DNA of 64,000 nucleotides from Alistipes shahii WAL 8301 (GTDB lineage Bacteria > Bacteroidota > Bacteroidia > Bacteroidales > Rikenellaceae), in NCBI RefSeq assembly GCF_025145845.1, contig NZ_CP102253.1, positions 1 to 64,000 on the forward strand. The letters run 5' to 3'. Below the pieces are notes generated by a model. That model ran no database searches. It was not told the DNA's origin and saw only the letters and a list, made by a program, of their open reading frames with translations. Within the stretch, counting starts at the first letter, position 1. Every line of letters begins with the position of its first letter. Positions 7,164 to 15,285 of the stretch are shown here, one piece after another. Both the position numbers and the translations under genes were made by a program.

Positions 7164-9383
7164 ATGGGATATACTGCCGAGGATGAGAACCTTATAAAGG
7201 AGAAATGGGACGACCTGCTCCTCTCGTGCACCAAGATCTGCAAGAACGACGAGGACTGGAACTTCATCAAACGTGCATTTTTCCTGGCCAAGGAGGCACA
7301 CGAGGGGGTAAGGCGCCGCTCCGGCGAGCCGTACCTCCTGCATCCTATTGCAGTAGCCAAGATCGTCATCGAGGAGATCGGGCTGGGCGTGAAATCGGTC
7401 GTCGCAGCCCTGCTGCACGACGTCGTGGAGGACACGGAATACTCCGTGGAGGACATGGAACGCATTTTCGGCCCGAAAATCGCCTCGATGGTCGACGGAC
7501 TGACGAAAATGTCCGGCGTGTTCAACGCCGACACCTCCGAGCAGGCCGAATATTTTCGTAAAGTGCTCCTCACGCTCTCCGACGATGTACGGGTGATCCT
7601 GATAAAGATCGCCGACCGCCTGCACAACATGCGCACGCTGGGGGCGATGCCGATGAACAAGCAGATCAAGATCACGGGCGAGACGATCTACCTCTTCGCG
7701 CCGCTGGCCTACCGGCTGGGGCTCTACTCGATCAAGAGCGAACTGGAGGACCTCTGCATGAAGTACCGCTTCCCGCAGCAGTATGCCGAAATCACGCAGA
7801 AATTGCAGGAAAGCGAAGCTTCGCGCCGGGAGTTCATCAACAAGTTCAACGCCCCGATCATCGCCTCGCTCAACCGCGACAACATCAACTACGAGATTTC
7901 GGGACGCGTGAAAAGCGTCTACTCGATCTGGAGCAAGATGCAGCGCAAGCAGATTCCTTTCGAGGAGATTTACGACCTGTTCGCCATCCGCATCGTCTTC
8001 AAGCCGCTGCCGTTTCCGTCGGAGAAAACCCAATGCTGGCAGATTTACTCCACGATCACCGACATTTACACCCCCAAGCCCGACCGGCTGCGGGACTGGA
8101 TTTCGATGCCCAAGGCCAACGGCTACGAGGCGCTGCACTCGACGGTGATGGGACCCGACGGAGTGTGGGTCGAGGTGCAGATCCGCACGCAGCGCATGGA
8201 GGACATCGCCGAACGCGGGTTCGCCGCCCACTGGAAATACAAGCATGCGACCATTTCGCAGGACGAGGACGAATTCGACAAGTGGCTGAAACAGATACGT
8301 GCGGCGCTGAACAGTCCGACGGAGAACGCCGTGGACTTCCTGGACAACTTTAAGTTATCGCTGTATACATCGGAAATAGTGGTGTTTACACCCAAGGGCG
8401 AAGCCCGGAAAATGCCGTTCGGAGCCACGGCTCTCGACTTCGCCTACGACATCCACTCGAAGATCGGAAACAGCGCCATCAGCGCCAAGATCAACCACAA
8501 ACTCGAACCGATCACCACGCAGATCAACAGCGGCGACCAGATCGAGATCATCACGGCCGACAACGCCCGCCCCAAGCCCGAATGGCTCGAAACGGTCACC
8601 ACGGCCAAGGCCAAACAGTCGATCAAGAGTTTCCTCAAACGCGAACGGCAGAACAACATCGAGCGGGGCATGCAGATGCTCGACGAAAAGATGAAGTCGC
8701 TGAACGTCAAGTTGAGCGGCCGCGTACTGCGCAAGATCACGCCCATTTACGACAGCAAGAACAAGGAGGAGCTGTACAGTAAGATCGGAGCGGGAATCGT
8801 CTCGCTCGACAACCTGGACAAAGCCCTCAAGGTCAACTCCAAGAGCAAGATACTCAAATTCTGGACCCTCTTCATCCCCCAGAAGAAGGAGGACGAGACG
8901 GACGATGCCGCAATTCCGGGCGAAATCGCCCCGGCAGAGGAGGCTCCGGCCACGGAACCGCAGTTCGAAATCGCGGAGTGCTGCAAGCCCATTCCGGGCG
9001 ACAAGGTGGTAGGGTATCGAGACCCCGCCTCGGGAAACATCATCGTACACAAGGCCACGTGCGACGAGCTGAACCGTCTTGCGACACAGTTCGGCCGCAA
9101 CATCGTCAAGGAGGAGATCAAATGGTCGCAGCACAAGGCCATGTCCTACCTGGTGACCACGGAACTGCGCGGCATCGACCGGCAGGGCATCCTGCTCGAC
9201 CTGGCGAAGGTCGTAAGCGCTGATTTCAACATCAATATCCGCGAAGTGAACATCCACAGCCACGACGGCATCTTCGAAGGCAATGTCAGCCTCTACGTGA
9301 AGGACGCCGAAAGTCTCCACGCCGTGATGGACAAACTGCGCAAGATAAAGGGTATAGAGAGTGTCAAACGAACATTGAGTTAA
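7164..9383 (+). CDS. Bifunctional (p)ppGpp synthetase/hydrolase Rel/SpoT
   Basis: A 739-residue RSH enzyme that makes and degrades the stringent-response alarmone. The N-terminal hydrolase domain keeps the HD pair in ALLHDVVEDTEYS near residue 80, and the ED motif region follows. The synthetase domain (about 235-350) has YDLFAIRIVF, KANGYEALHST and EVQIRTQRMEDIAERG, which include the catalytic Asp/Glu and substrate residues. A TGS domain follows near 405 (FTPKGEARKMPFGAT) and an ACT domain ends the protein (about 665-739). Both active sites look intact, as in most Bacteroidota. It follows recA by 3 bp. Confidence 0.95.
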   Translation: MGYTAEDENLIKEKWDDLLLSCTKICKNDEDWNFIKRAFFLAKEAHEGVRRRSGEPYLLHPIAVAKIVIEEIGLGVKSVVAALLHDVVEDTEYSVEDMERIFGPKIASMVDGLTKMSGVFNADTSEQAEYFRKVLLTLSDDVRVILIKIADRLHNMRTLGAMPMNKQIKITGETIYLFAPLAYRLGLYSIKSELEDLCMKYRFPQQYAEITQKLQESEASRREFINKFNAPIIASLNRDNINYEISGRVKSVYSIWSKMQRKQIPFEEIYDLFAIRIVFKPLPFPSEKTQCWQIYSTITDIYTPKPDRLRDWISMPKANGYEALHSTVMGPDGVWVEVQIRTQRMEDIAERGFAAHWKYKHATISQDEDEFDKWLKQIRAALNSPTENAVDFLDNFKLSLYTSEIVVFTPKGEARKMPFGATALDFAYDIHSKIGNSAISAKINHKLEPITTQINSGDQIEIITADNARPKPEWLETVTTAKAKQSIKSFLKRERQNNIERGMQMLDEKMKSLNVKLSGRVLRKITPIYDSKNKEELYSKIGAGIVSLDNLDKALKVNSKSKILKFWTLFIPQKKEDETDDAAIPGEIAPAEEAPATEPQFEIAECCKPIPGDKVVGYRDPASGNIIVHKATCDELNRLATQFGRNIVKEEIKWSQHKAMSYLVTTELRGIDRQGILLDLAKVVSADFNINIREVNIHSHDGIFEGNVSLYVKDAESLHAVMDKLRKIKGIESVKRTLS

Positions 9384-9387
9384 AGAC

Positions 9388-9855
9388 ATGGATGATTTCG
9401 CAACGGTAATATGGGTCGTGATCATCGCCGGAGCGATGATATTCAACGTCGTATCGCAATCGCGCAAGGCCCGCGGAAAAGGCGCCCGCACACCCGGCCA
9501 CGAAGAGGCGTGGCCCTCGCAGGCACACCCGGAGTCCGAACCGGACCCGATGCCGGCTCCGCGCCCTGCGCCGTGGCCCGTTGCACCCGTTTTTCCGGAC
9601 GAATGCCAGAGTCTGGAGGAGATTCCCGCCGAGGAATACGCACCGGAACATACGACGCCGAAAGCCGCCGGGAGGGGGCATTTACGCCACCAGACCGTCA
9701 ACCGGCTCATGGACGACAGCGGGAATGACGAAATCGCCGCGCATTCCCTCACGAACAATGCACCGGATGCGGCAACAACGTCCCAGACCGAAGAATTCAA
9801 CCTCCGGCAGGCGATTATCTACTCGGAAATACTGAAACCCAAGTTCGAGGAATAA
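9388..9855 (+). CDS. Single-span membrane protein, Bacteroidota conserved type
   Basis: A 155-residue protein of unknown function. Residues 6-22 form one transmembrane helix (TVIWVVIIAGAMIFNVV), followed by a basic stretch, so the rest should be cytoplasmic. Residues 40-75 are Pro-rich and low in structure. The last 20 residues (FNLRQAIIYSEILKPKF) look like the conserved docking tail seen in small Bacteroidota membrane proteins. It begins 5 bp after the RSH stop and is followed after 1 bp by another small membrane protein, so it may belong to one transcription unit with recA and rel. Confidence 0.65.
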   Translation: MDDFATVIWVVIIAGAMIFNVVSQSRKARGKGARTPGHEEAWPSQAHPESEPDPMPAPRPAPWPVAPVFPDECQSLEEIPAEEYAPEHTTPKAAGRGHLRHQTVNRLMDDSGNDEIAAHSLTNNAPDAATTSQTEEFNLRQAIIYSEILKPKFEE

Positions 9856-9856
9856 G

Positions 9857-10147
9857 ATGCCTGAAACCAAGCCTAAAGCCCTCTTGACGCCCGAAGAACT
9901 GCGTTGGCGGGCCGCCGCCCGGGACCCGGACAAGGCAAAACGCAATCTGAAACTGCAATACATCCTGCTCGGATGCGCAATCGCCGCAAGTATCGGATGG
10001 GGAATCTACTTATTCCGTACCGATGTCATCTCCCGGTCGGACTGGTTGGGAGCGTTGGGGATCGCCCTCTCCCTCGTCAGCATCCTTCTCGGCATTGTCA
10101 ATAACAGGCGTATTTTGGTGGGCAAGAGGCCCTGGGGCGATCTCTGA
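9857..10147 (+). CDS. Small two-helix membrane protein
   Basis: A 96-residue hypothetical protein. Residues 32-53 (LQYILLGCAIAASIGWGIYLF) and 63-84 (LGALGIALSLVSILLGIV) are predicted transmembrane helices, with charged ends (KPKALLTPEELRWRAA and NNRRILVGKRPWGDL). It overlaps no neighbour but starts 1 bp after the previous stop, implying translational coupling. No enzymatic motif is visible. Confidence 0.6.
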   Translation: MPETKPKALLTPEELRWRAAARDPDKAKRNLKLQYILLGCAIAASIGWGIYLFRTDVISRSDWLGALGIALSLVSILLGIVNNRRILVGKRPWGDL

Positions 10148-10178
10148 CCCACTCTCTCCACAGCAGAAACCTCGATAA

Positions 10179-10475
10179 ATGACGAAAATGACACCTCGGG
10201 AAAATAAATGGCTGGAAGACTACCGCCGCCGGGAAGCCGCGAAAACGGTCCGAATGCAGCGCAGGGCGCTTTGGTTCTGGGGTGCGTTATTCACGACATG
10301 GGCGATTTTCGGGCTTTTCGCAGAACCGGACAAGTTCACATTCACCGACAGCCTGCTGCTGATAATGATCCTTGTCAATGTATTTAACAGCATCAAGGAA
10401 CTGATCCGCAATAAACGAATCGCCGCAGAAAAAAATGCAGCCGAAACTTCGGAAGACGCCCCGGTCGCTAAATAG
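10179..10475 (+). CDS. Small two-helix membrane protein
   Basis: A 98-residue hypothetical protein with two hydrophobic helices (about 28-46 and 54-73), a basic N-terminus and an Ala/Glu-rich cytoplasmic tail. Its plan resembles the 96-residue protein just upstream (charged N-terminus, two helices, charged tail), so the pair may be diverged paralogues. ATG 10188 is an alternative start. Unknown function. Confidence 0.55.
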   Translation: MTKMTPRENKWLEDYRRREAAKTVRMQRRALWFWGALFTTWAIFGLFAEPDKFTFTDSLLLIMILVNVFNSIKELIRNKRIAAEKNAAETSEDAPVAK

Positions 10476-10496
10476 GCAAAACCTAAAAACAAAGAT

Positions 10497-10883
10497 ATGG
10501 CAACTATTTTTTCACGCATCATCGCAGGGGAGATCCCCTCGTACAAAGTAGCCGAAAACGAAGACTACTATGCATTTCTCGACATCAATCCGCTGACAAA
10601 AGGCCATACGCTGGTCGTCCCCAAAAAGGAGGTGGACTATATTTTCGACCTCGATGACCGAACGCTGGCAGGCATGATGCTTTTCGCCAAAGAGGTCGCA
10701 GCCAAAATCAAGCGGGAAATAGCGTGTGCAAGGGTAGCAGTCGTAGTTTTAGGCCTCGAAGTGCCCCATGCACACATTCATCTGATCCCCATTCAGAGCG
10801 AAAACGACGTGGATTTCTACCGCGAAAAGCTCAAACTGACGCCGGAAGAGTTCCGCGAAATAGCCGACAAACTCTCGAAATAG
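10497..10883 (+). CDS. HIT-family nucleotide hydrolase
   Basis: A 128-residue histidine-triad protein related to Hint/HinT purine nucleoside phosphoramidases. The catalytic motif HAHIHLIP (H-x-H-x-H) is near residue 97, and the N-terminal IFSRIIAGEIPSYKV plus NPLTKGHTLVVPKKEVD are typical. It should be cytosolic and hydrolyse AMP-linked substrates. It follows the membrane-protein genes by 21 bp and is closed by a terminator at 10920. Confidence 0.93.
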   Translation: MATIFSRIIAGEIPSYKVAENEDYYAFLDINPLTKGHTLVVPKKEVDYIFDLDDRTLAGMMLFAKEVAAKIKREIACARVAVVVLGLEVPHAHIHLIPIQSENDVDFYREKLKLTPEEFREIADKLSK

Positions 10884-10919
10884 AAGGCTGTTTACAAATC
10901 TACAACAAGCTGTATTTAA

Positions 10920-10958
10920 GCCGGATAGTGGGTTATCAACACTATCCGGCCTCTTTTT
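10920..10958 (+). terminator. Rho-independent terminator after the HIT gene
   Basis: The 11-bp stem GCCGGATAGTG (10920-10930) / CACTATCCGGC (10940-10950) is followed by CTCTTTTTATT. It closes the transcription unit that begins near recA. Confidence 0.9.
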
Positions 10959-11041
10959 ATTTAACATAATAAATCCGAAATCCGGAGATGTTAACAAAAT
11001 GTCTGATAAGGGTTCGGAAATAGCTTGAAAATGCATCCATT

Positions 11042-11530
11042 TTTACAAAATAGGGTAGTGTATTTACAAATGTAAACACACAATGTCCGCGTCATTTCCA
11101 TATGTAATTACATTTGTAAATCACATTTGTTTATTAAAGATGTCAATAGTTACAATTGTAATAATTCGACATCCTTTAAATAAACTGCAATTTCAGAGCG
11201 ACCAACAAGCGATTAAAATATTAAACATTGAGCAATATATACTTATTAATCAGTCATTTACGAATATTACTTAAAGAAATAATTCAATATCATATAGTCT
11301 AATCCATCAATAACCAGCTACAAGTAGACTGCGCCAATAGTGCACAGCGTAAATATTCAAATACCATATATTTATCGTTATTTATCTAAAATAACGCTTT
11401 AACAAATAGATTGCATGCAAATTTAACCATATCGACTTATTTACACTTGTAAACTTTGTCGACACTTATTAACATTTTACAAATGTAGATTTTACTTGTT
11501 TTACAAAAGAAAAAACTTTATATTTGTAAA
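11042..11530. promoter_or_regulatory. AT-rich multi-operator control region
   Basis: The 658-bp gap 10884-11541 holds no credible gene and is far more AT-rich than its surroundings. It carries repeated palindromes of the form TTTACA-N2-TGTAAA: exact at 11063-11076 and 11440-11453, one mismatch at 11107-11120, 11476-11489 and 11517-11530, and two outer mismatches at 11149-11162. Half sites are at 11042 and about 11122. The last site covers the -7 box of the HTH gene at 11542, so autoregulation is the simplest reading. Sites are seen; the binding protein is inferred. Confidence 0.7.
11496..11526 (+). promoter_or_regulatory. Promoter of the HTH regulator gene
   Basis: A TTG -33 box (11496-11498) and a TATATTTG -7 box (11519-11526) are 20 bp apart, and the ATG is 15 bp downstream. 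The -7 box lies inside the palindrome 11517-11530 and the spacer holds part of another, the arrangement expected for repression. Confidence 0.7.
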
Positions 11531-11541
11531 AATTTGCGCTG

Positions 11542-11997
11542 ATGAGGGAAAAATTGCTCGATCTGATGAAAAACGAAGGATTGAAGCCGAGCCAGCTCGC
11601 GGAACTGCTCGAAATCAATCCGGCGGGAATTTCCCATATTCTCGCCGGGCGAAACAAACCGGGCTTCGATTTGTTACAAAAGATTCTCCGGAGGTTCCCG
11701 CGAATCAATCCCGACTGGCTGCTGCTCGATTCCGACAAGATGTATCGCGACAGCAAACCCGAACAATCCGCACCGGCCGCTGCGGTCGAATCGTCGATCT
11801 CCGACGGATTGTTCGGTCCGGCCCGGAATACGCCGTTCAACCCGCCGCATCAGGAGCCGGCTTCGACAACGTCCGAAAATCCGGCGCCGCCGGCAACGAC
11901 TCCATTTTCCGGCACACGAACAGACGTCGCTGTCCGGCGGATCGTAATATTGTACGATGACCTTACCTTCGAGAGTTTCACGCCGACAAAGCGCTAA
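11542..11997 (+). CDS. XRE-type HTH regulator, candidate autorepressor
   Basis: A 151-residue protein with an N-terminal lambda-repressor-like helix-turn-helix (residues 3-65; LKPSQLAELLEINPAGISHI is the HTH core). The following 85 residues are Ala/Pro/Ser-rich with little predicted order, ending in a short conserved-looking strand (AVRRIVILYDDLTFESFTP). This architecture is common for orphan regulators in Bacteroidota. The gene is preceded by six or more TTTACA-N2-TGTAAA palindromes, one over its own -7 box. It stands alone: the upstream HIT unit is terminated and the downstream gene is convergent. Targets beyond itself are unknown. Confidence 0.8.
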   Translation: MREKLLDLMKNEGLKPSQLAELLEINPAGISHILAGRNKPGFDLLQKILRRFPRINPDWLLLDSDKMYRDSKPEQSAPAAAVESSISDGLFGPARNTPFNPPHQEPASTTSENPAPPATTPFSGTRTDVAVRRIVILYDDLTFESFTPTKR

Positions 11998-12120
11998 AAG
12001 CCATCGCCCGGAATATTTTTGTGAATATTGCACGCACAGGAAGATAATCCGCCACCGGCCGAAGCTTAAAATCCAAAATGAATTTAACTCGTCCGGCAAA
12101 TCGTCCGGCCGGCGACCATA

Positions 12121-12152
12121 AAAAAAGCATCCTTTAATCGGGATGCTTTTTC
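12121..12152. terminator. Bidirectional terminator
   Basis: AAAAAAGCATCC and GGATGCTTTTT pair around a short loop. The A-run and T-run flank the stem, so it can end both the HTH gene (plus) and the convergent formate/nitrite channel gene (minus). Confidence 0.85.
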
Positions 12153-12243
12153 AATACAGTACAAAGGTAATTGAATTAATATTGTCATTATGTTAAATTA
12201 TGGTCGTTATCCGAATATTAATTGATTAATAATCAACTGTTTT

Positions 12244-13017
12244 TTACTTATTAATATACCAGTAGATACCGCCGACAAAGACCGCTCCGCCGGCGATATT
12301 GCCCAAAGTCGCGGGAACAAGATTGGCAAGCAGAAAATCGGACACGGTGACCGATGCACCGTGCATCATGCCCAGCGGAATGAAAAACATATTGGCGACG
12401 CTGTGTTCATAACCGATTGCCACAAAACACATTATCGGGAAAAACAATCCCAGCAGCCGGCCCGCGACATCGTTGGCGCTCAAACCCAGCCACACGGCCA
12501 GGCACACCAGCCAGTTGGCGCCGACACCCCGCAGGAACACCGTGAGCCACGGCATCGAGACCTTTGCCTCGGCAATGCCGACGGCCGCCGAACGCCACGC
12601 CTCGGCAGAGAGCATGCCGGGAAGTTTCACGAGAAAACAGGCGAAAAACAGCGACCCGACAAAATTTCCGGCATAGACCAACATCCAATTTAACAACACC
12701 TTACGCCATCCATAACGTCGTCCCAATGCACCGGGGATCAGCACGGCATTATTGCCCGTAAAGAGTTCCGCTCCTGCGAAAACGACCAGCATAAGCCCCA
12801 GCGGGAAGACAAGTCCGGAGAGCAGGCGCTGCAATCCCGGAGCAGGAGCCATCGACGGAAAGCCATATCCTATCACGATGGAAAACAAGCCTCCCATAGA
12901 AATATAGGCGCCAGCTAAAAACGCTAAAATCAATATTTTGCGAACGGGAAGCGAAATCTTGTCGGAGGCGGCCCTCTCCACCAGGGCGAGGACCTCTTTC
13001 GGATTGTTTATCGGCAT
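12244..13017 (-). CDS. Formate/nitrite transporter family channel
   Basis: A 257-residue FNT-family protein, homologous to FocA/NirC, which form pentameric inner-membrane channels for formate, nitrite, hydrosulfide or related small anions. The sequence shows about six transmembrane helices and the family signatures: AFLAGAYISMGG near residue 32, AGAELFTGNN near 82 and a central GVGANWLVCLAVWL near 163 with the internal-repeat Asn/Leu. The late IGYEHSVANMFFIP (about 202) carries the central His lining the pore. Which anion it moves cannot be told. A -7 box TATCTTTG (minus strand, 13039-13046) lies 22 bp upstream. Confidence 0.92.
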   Translation of the reverse strand: MPINNPKEVLALVERAASDKISLPVRKILILAFLAGAYISMGGLFSIVIGYGFPSMAPAPGLQRLLSGLVFPLGLMLVVFAGAELFTGNNAVLIPGALGRRYGWRKVLLNWMLVYAGNFVGSLFFACFLVKLPGMLSAEAWRSAAVGIAEAKVSMPWLTVFLRGVGANWLVCLAVWLGLSANDVAGRLLGLFFPIMCFVAIGYEHSVANMFFIPLGMMHGASVTVSDFLLANLVPATLGNIAGGAVFVGGIYWYINK

Positions 13018-13038
13018 ACGGGGATTTTAATCGGGGGC

Positions 13039-13046
13039 CAAAGATA
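13039..13046 (-). promoter_or_regulatory. -7 box of the FNT channel gene
   Basis: TATCTTTG on the minus strand, 22 bp before the ATG at 13017, giving a leader of about 15 nt. Confidence 0.55.
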
Positions 13047-13106
13047 AACATTTCGGCCGAAACGACAAAACAAGCCGCAAAATCCCGCCGCTACGGGTAA
13101 TTTTAC

Positions 13107-13114
13107 TACCTTTG
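13107..13114 (+). promoter_or_regulatory. -7 box of the znuA-znuC unit
   Basis: TACCTTTG fits TAnnTTTG and lies 57 bp before the ATG at 13171. It is divergent from the FNT promoter. The leader holds no obvious Zur palindrome that I could recognise. Confidence 0.55.
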
Positions 13115-13170
13115 CACAAAATACAGGGGACTACCCTACCGTATAAATCACAAATCATTGATTGTCAACC

Positions 13171-14028
13171 ATGCGTAAATTATCGGCATACTTACTGGCA
13201 GCCCTGCTGCTCGCGGCCTGCACGCCGGAACAACCCGCCGGGGAAAATACGTTTTACGTCTCGATCCCCCCGCTGCGCAGCATCGTGGAGGGGATTGTCG
13301 GCGACGATTTCAAAATAGAGGTGCTCGTGCCGCCCGGAGCAAGTCCCGAGACGTTCGAGCCGACGCCCCGGCAGTTCGTGGAGCTGAACAAGGCACAGCT
13401 CATTTTCAACGTGGGATTGATCGACTTCGAAACCACCCTGCTGGGCAAAGTCGGGGATCAGGCGAAAGTCGTGAACTTGAGCCGCGGTATCGACCTGATC
13501 GCAGGCTCCTGCTCGCACGGCCACCACGGACACGACCACGGGCATGCCCACGGTGTAGACCCCCACGTCTGGACCTCGCCCAAAGCCCTGCAAACGATGG
13601 CCGCAAACGCCTACGAGGCAATTCGCAACGCCTATCCCGACTCGGTGAAATACGAGGCCGGCTACAACCGGCTGCGCAGCACGCTCAAGGAACTGGACAT
13701 CCGCACGGCGGAGAAGATCGCCCGGAGCGGCGTGAAGTACTTCATCGTCTACCATCCCGCACTCACCTACTACGCACGCGATTACGGACTGCGGCAGGTG
13801 GCCATCGAGGCCGACGGCAAGGAACCGTCGGCCAAACAGCTGACGGCGGTTATCCGACAGGCCCGCGAGGACGGCGTGCGGCGGATTTTCTACCAGAACC
13901 AGTTCCCGGCATCGACCGTGGAGATCATCGCCCGCGACATCGACGCCGAATACGTGGAGATCGACCCGCTGGACGAAGACGCCATCGGCGCCATCGACGC
14001 AATGACCGATTCAATCACGGCAAAATGA
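13171..14028 (+). CDS. znuA: Zinc ABC transporter substrate-binding lipoprotein
   Basis: A 285-residue cluster A-I metal-binding protein that captures Zn2+ (possibly Mn2+) in the periplasm. ATG 13171 starts a lipoprotein signal (LLAALLLAACT); the upstream TTG is not needed. A His-rich loop, GHHGHDHGHAHG near residue 114, is typical of zinc rather than manganese binders. Likely metal ligands are in ETFEPTPRQ, DPHVWTSP (about 128) and IVYHPALTYYARDYG (about 192). It overlaps the ATPase gene by 4 bp (ATGA). No permease gene follows. Confidence 0.9.
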   Translation: MRKLSAYLLAALLLAACTPEQPAGENTFYVSIPPLRSIVEGIVGDDFKIEVLVPPGASPETFEPTPRQFVELNKAQLIFNVGLIDFETTLLGKVGDQAKVVNLSRGIDLIAGSCSHGHHGHDHGHAHGVDPHVWTSPKALQTMAANAYEAIRNAYPDSVKYEAGYNRLRSTLKELDIRTAEKIARSGVKYFIVYHPALTYYARDYGLRQVAIEADGKEPSAKQLTAVIRQAREDGVRRIFYQNQFPASTVEIIARDIDAEYVEIDPLDEDAIGAIDAMTDSITAK

Positions 14029-14795
14029 ATCTGGTAACGCTGCGCGACGTAAGTGTCGCATACGACGGCTACGAGGCCCTCCGGCACGTCGACCTGGAGA
14101 TTGCGGACCTCGATTTCCTGGGGGTCATAGGTCCCAACGGCGGCGGAAAAACGACGCTCGTAAAGGCCATCCTGGGAACCGTCCCCCACACCGGAGAGCT
14201 GACTCTCGCCCCGGAGCTGTTCCGCGGGAAGGAACGGCTGATCGGCTACATGCCGCAGATTTCGGATTTCGACCGCGCATTCCCGATCTCGGTCCTCGAG
14301 GTCGTACTGTCGGGATTGCAGGGCCGCCGCGGATTCAGCTCCCGCTACACGAAGGAGGACCGTGCCAGAGCGATGGAACTGCTTGCGGCATCGGGAATCG
14401 CCGACACGGCCCGCAGCCCCATCGGCGAGGTGTCGGGCGGGCAGATGCAGCGGGCGCTGCTGGCCCGGGCCGTGATCTCGGACCCGAAGCTGCTGATCCT
14501 GGACGAACCCGCGAATTTCGTGGACAACAAATTCGAGAAGGAGCTTTACCGCACGCTGCATGAACTGAACGCCCGCATGGCGATCGTCATGGTGTCGCAC
14601 GACATCGGCACGATCACCAGCGTCGTGAAGGAGATCGTCTGCGTCAACCGGCAGGTCCACCGCCACCGTTCGAACATTCTGACCGAGGAACAGTTGCGCA
14701 ACTACGACTGCCCGATTCAACTGGTATCGCACGGGCACATCCCCCACACCGTGCTGGAACACCACCCCGGCGACTGCTGCCGCAACCACGAATAA
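14025..14795 (+). CDS. znuC: Metal ABC transporter ATP-binding protein
   Basis: A 256-residue ABC ATPase that would energise zinc uptake with ZnuA. It has Walker A GPNGGGKTTL near residue 37, the Q-loop in IGYMPQISDFD, the signature VSGGQMQRALLARA near 139, Walker B LLILDEPANFVD near 158 and the H-loop His in VMVSHDIGT near 190. The last 20 residues are His/Cys-rich (HIPHTVLEHHPGDCCRNHE), which is unusual for an ATPase and may bind metal. The start overlaps the znuA stop. The expected membrane permease ZnuB is not encoded in this window. Confidence 0.9.
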   Translation: MNLVTLRDVSVAYDGYEALRHVDLEIADLDFLGVIGPNGGGKTTLVKAILGTVPHTGELTLAPELFRGKERLIGYMPQISDFDRAFPISVLEVVLSGLQGRRGFSSRYTKEDRARAMELLAASGIADTARSPIGEVSGGQMQRALLARAVISDPKLLILDEPANFVDNKFEKELYRTLHELNARMAIVMVSHDIGTITSVVKEIVCVNRQVHRHRSNILTEEQLRNYDCPIQLVSHGHIPHTVLEHHPGDCCRNHE

Positions 14796-14852
14796 AACGA
14801 ACGGAGTGCCCCGCATGAGACGCTCCGTTGTTTTTCAGCGGAAGGGACTACC

Positions 14853-15140
14853 CTATTTCTTCTCGTTGATCTTGCTCAACTTTTCGAAAAGTTTGCCGAA
14901 AACGTCGTCCATCTCGGCGCGCAGGGCAGCGTAGTGCTTGCGGACGAGCGACGGGTTGTGCGGCTCGGCGGGATTCATCGCTTTGGCGAACAGATCGTTG
15001 CGAACGCCGACGGCCTCCTGCATCACCTCGAAAATCTCCTTCTCTTTCGAAGGCTGGAAACAGATAGCCATATCGCAGTCGAAAACAACCTCCTCAAGGC
15101 GGTAGTCAATCTCCTTCTTCAGGTTTCGTAAATTTGCCAT
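14853..15140 (-). CDS. Conserved hypothetical protein, helical
   Basis: A 95-residue soluble, mostly helical protein without a signal peptide or membrane helix. It has a Lys/Glu-rich C-terminus (VFGKLFEKLSKINEKK) and two Cys (FDCDMAICFQ). The promoter upstream is a strong Bacteroidota match (15171-15201). It is convergent with znuC. I do not recognise a functional family. Confidence 0.65.
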   Translation of the reverse strand: MANLRNLKKEIDYRLEEVVFDCDMAICFQPSKEKEIFEVMQEAVGVRNDLFAKAMNPAEPHNPSLVRKHYAALRAEMDDVFGKLFEKLSKINEKK

Positions 15141-15170
15141 ATTCAGTCGATTTTAAAATTTTTGCTCTGA

Positions 15171-15201
15171 CAAAGGTAATAAAACGTTTCGGATTATCAA
15201 A
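15171..15201 (-). promoter_or_regulatory. Promoter of the 95-residue protein gene
   Basis: Minus-strand TTTG (15198-15201), a 19-bp spacer and TACCTTTG (15171-15178), 31 bp before the ATG. Confidence 0.7.
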
Positions 15202-15250
15202 CATTTTCGGACTGCGGCCCCGGGAATTATTTCCCGGGCGGGCGGCGGAC

Positions 15251-15283
15251 AAAAAAGGATTCCGGATTTCCGGAATCCTTTTT
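15251..15283 (-). terminator. Terminator of the OmpA-like gene
   Basis: AAAAAAGGATTCCGG pairs with CCGGAATCCTTTTT around a short loop immediately after the stop codon of the minus-strand gene. Confidence 0.85.
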
Positions 15284-15285
15284 CA

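Noticed and set aside
10934..10942. DnaA-box-like TTATCAACA
   Set aside because: A single one-mismatch box inside the loop of a terminator is not evidence of an origin; no cluster was found here.
11083..11274. 63-codon open frame in the AT-rich control region
   Set aside because: No promoter or family resemblance, very AT-rich, and it runs through several operator palindromes, so it looks random.
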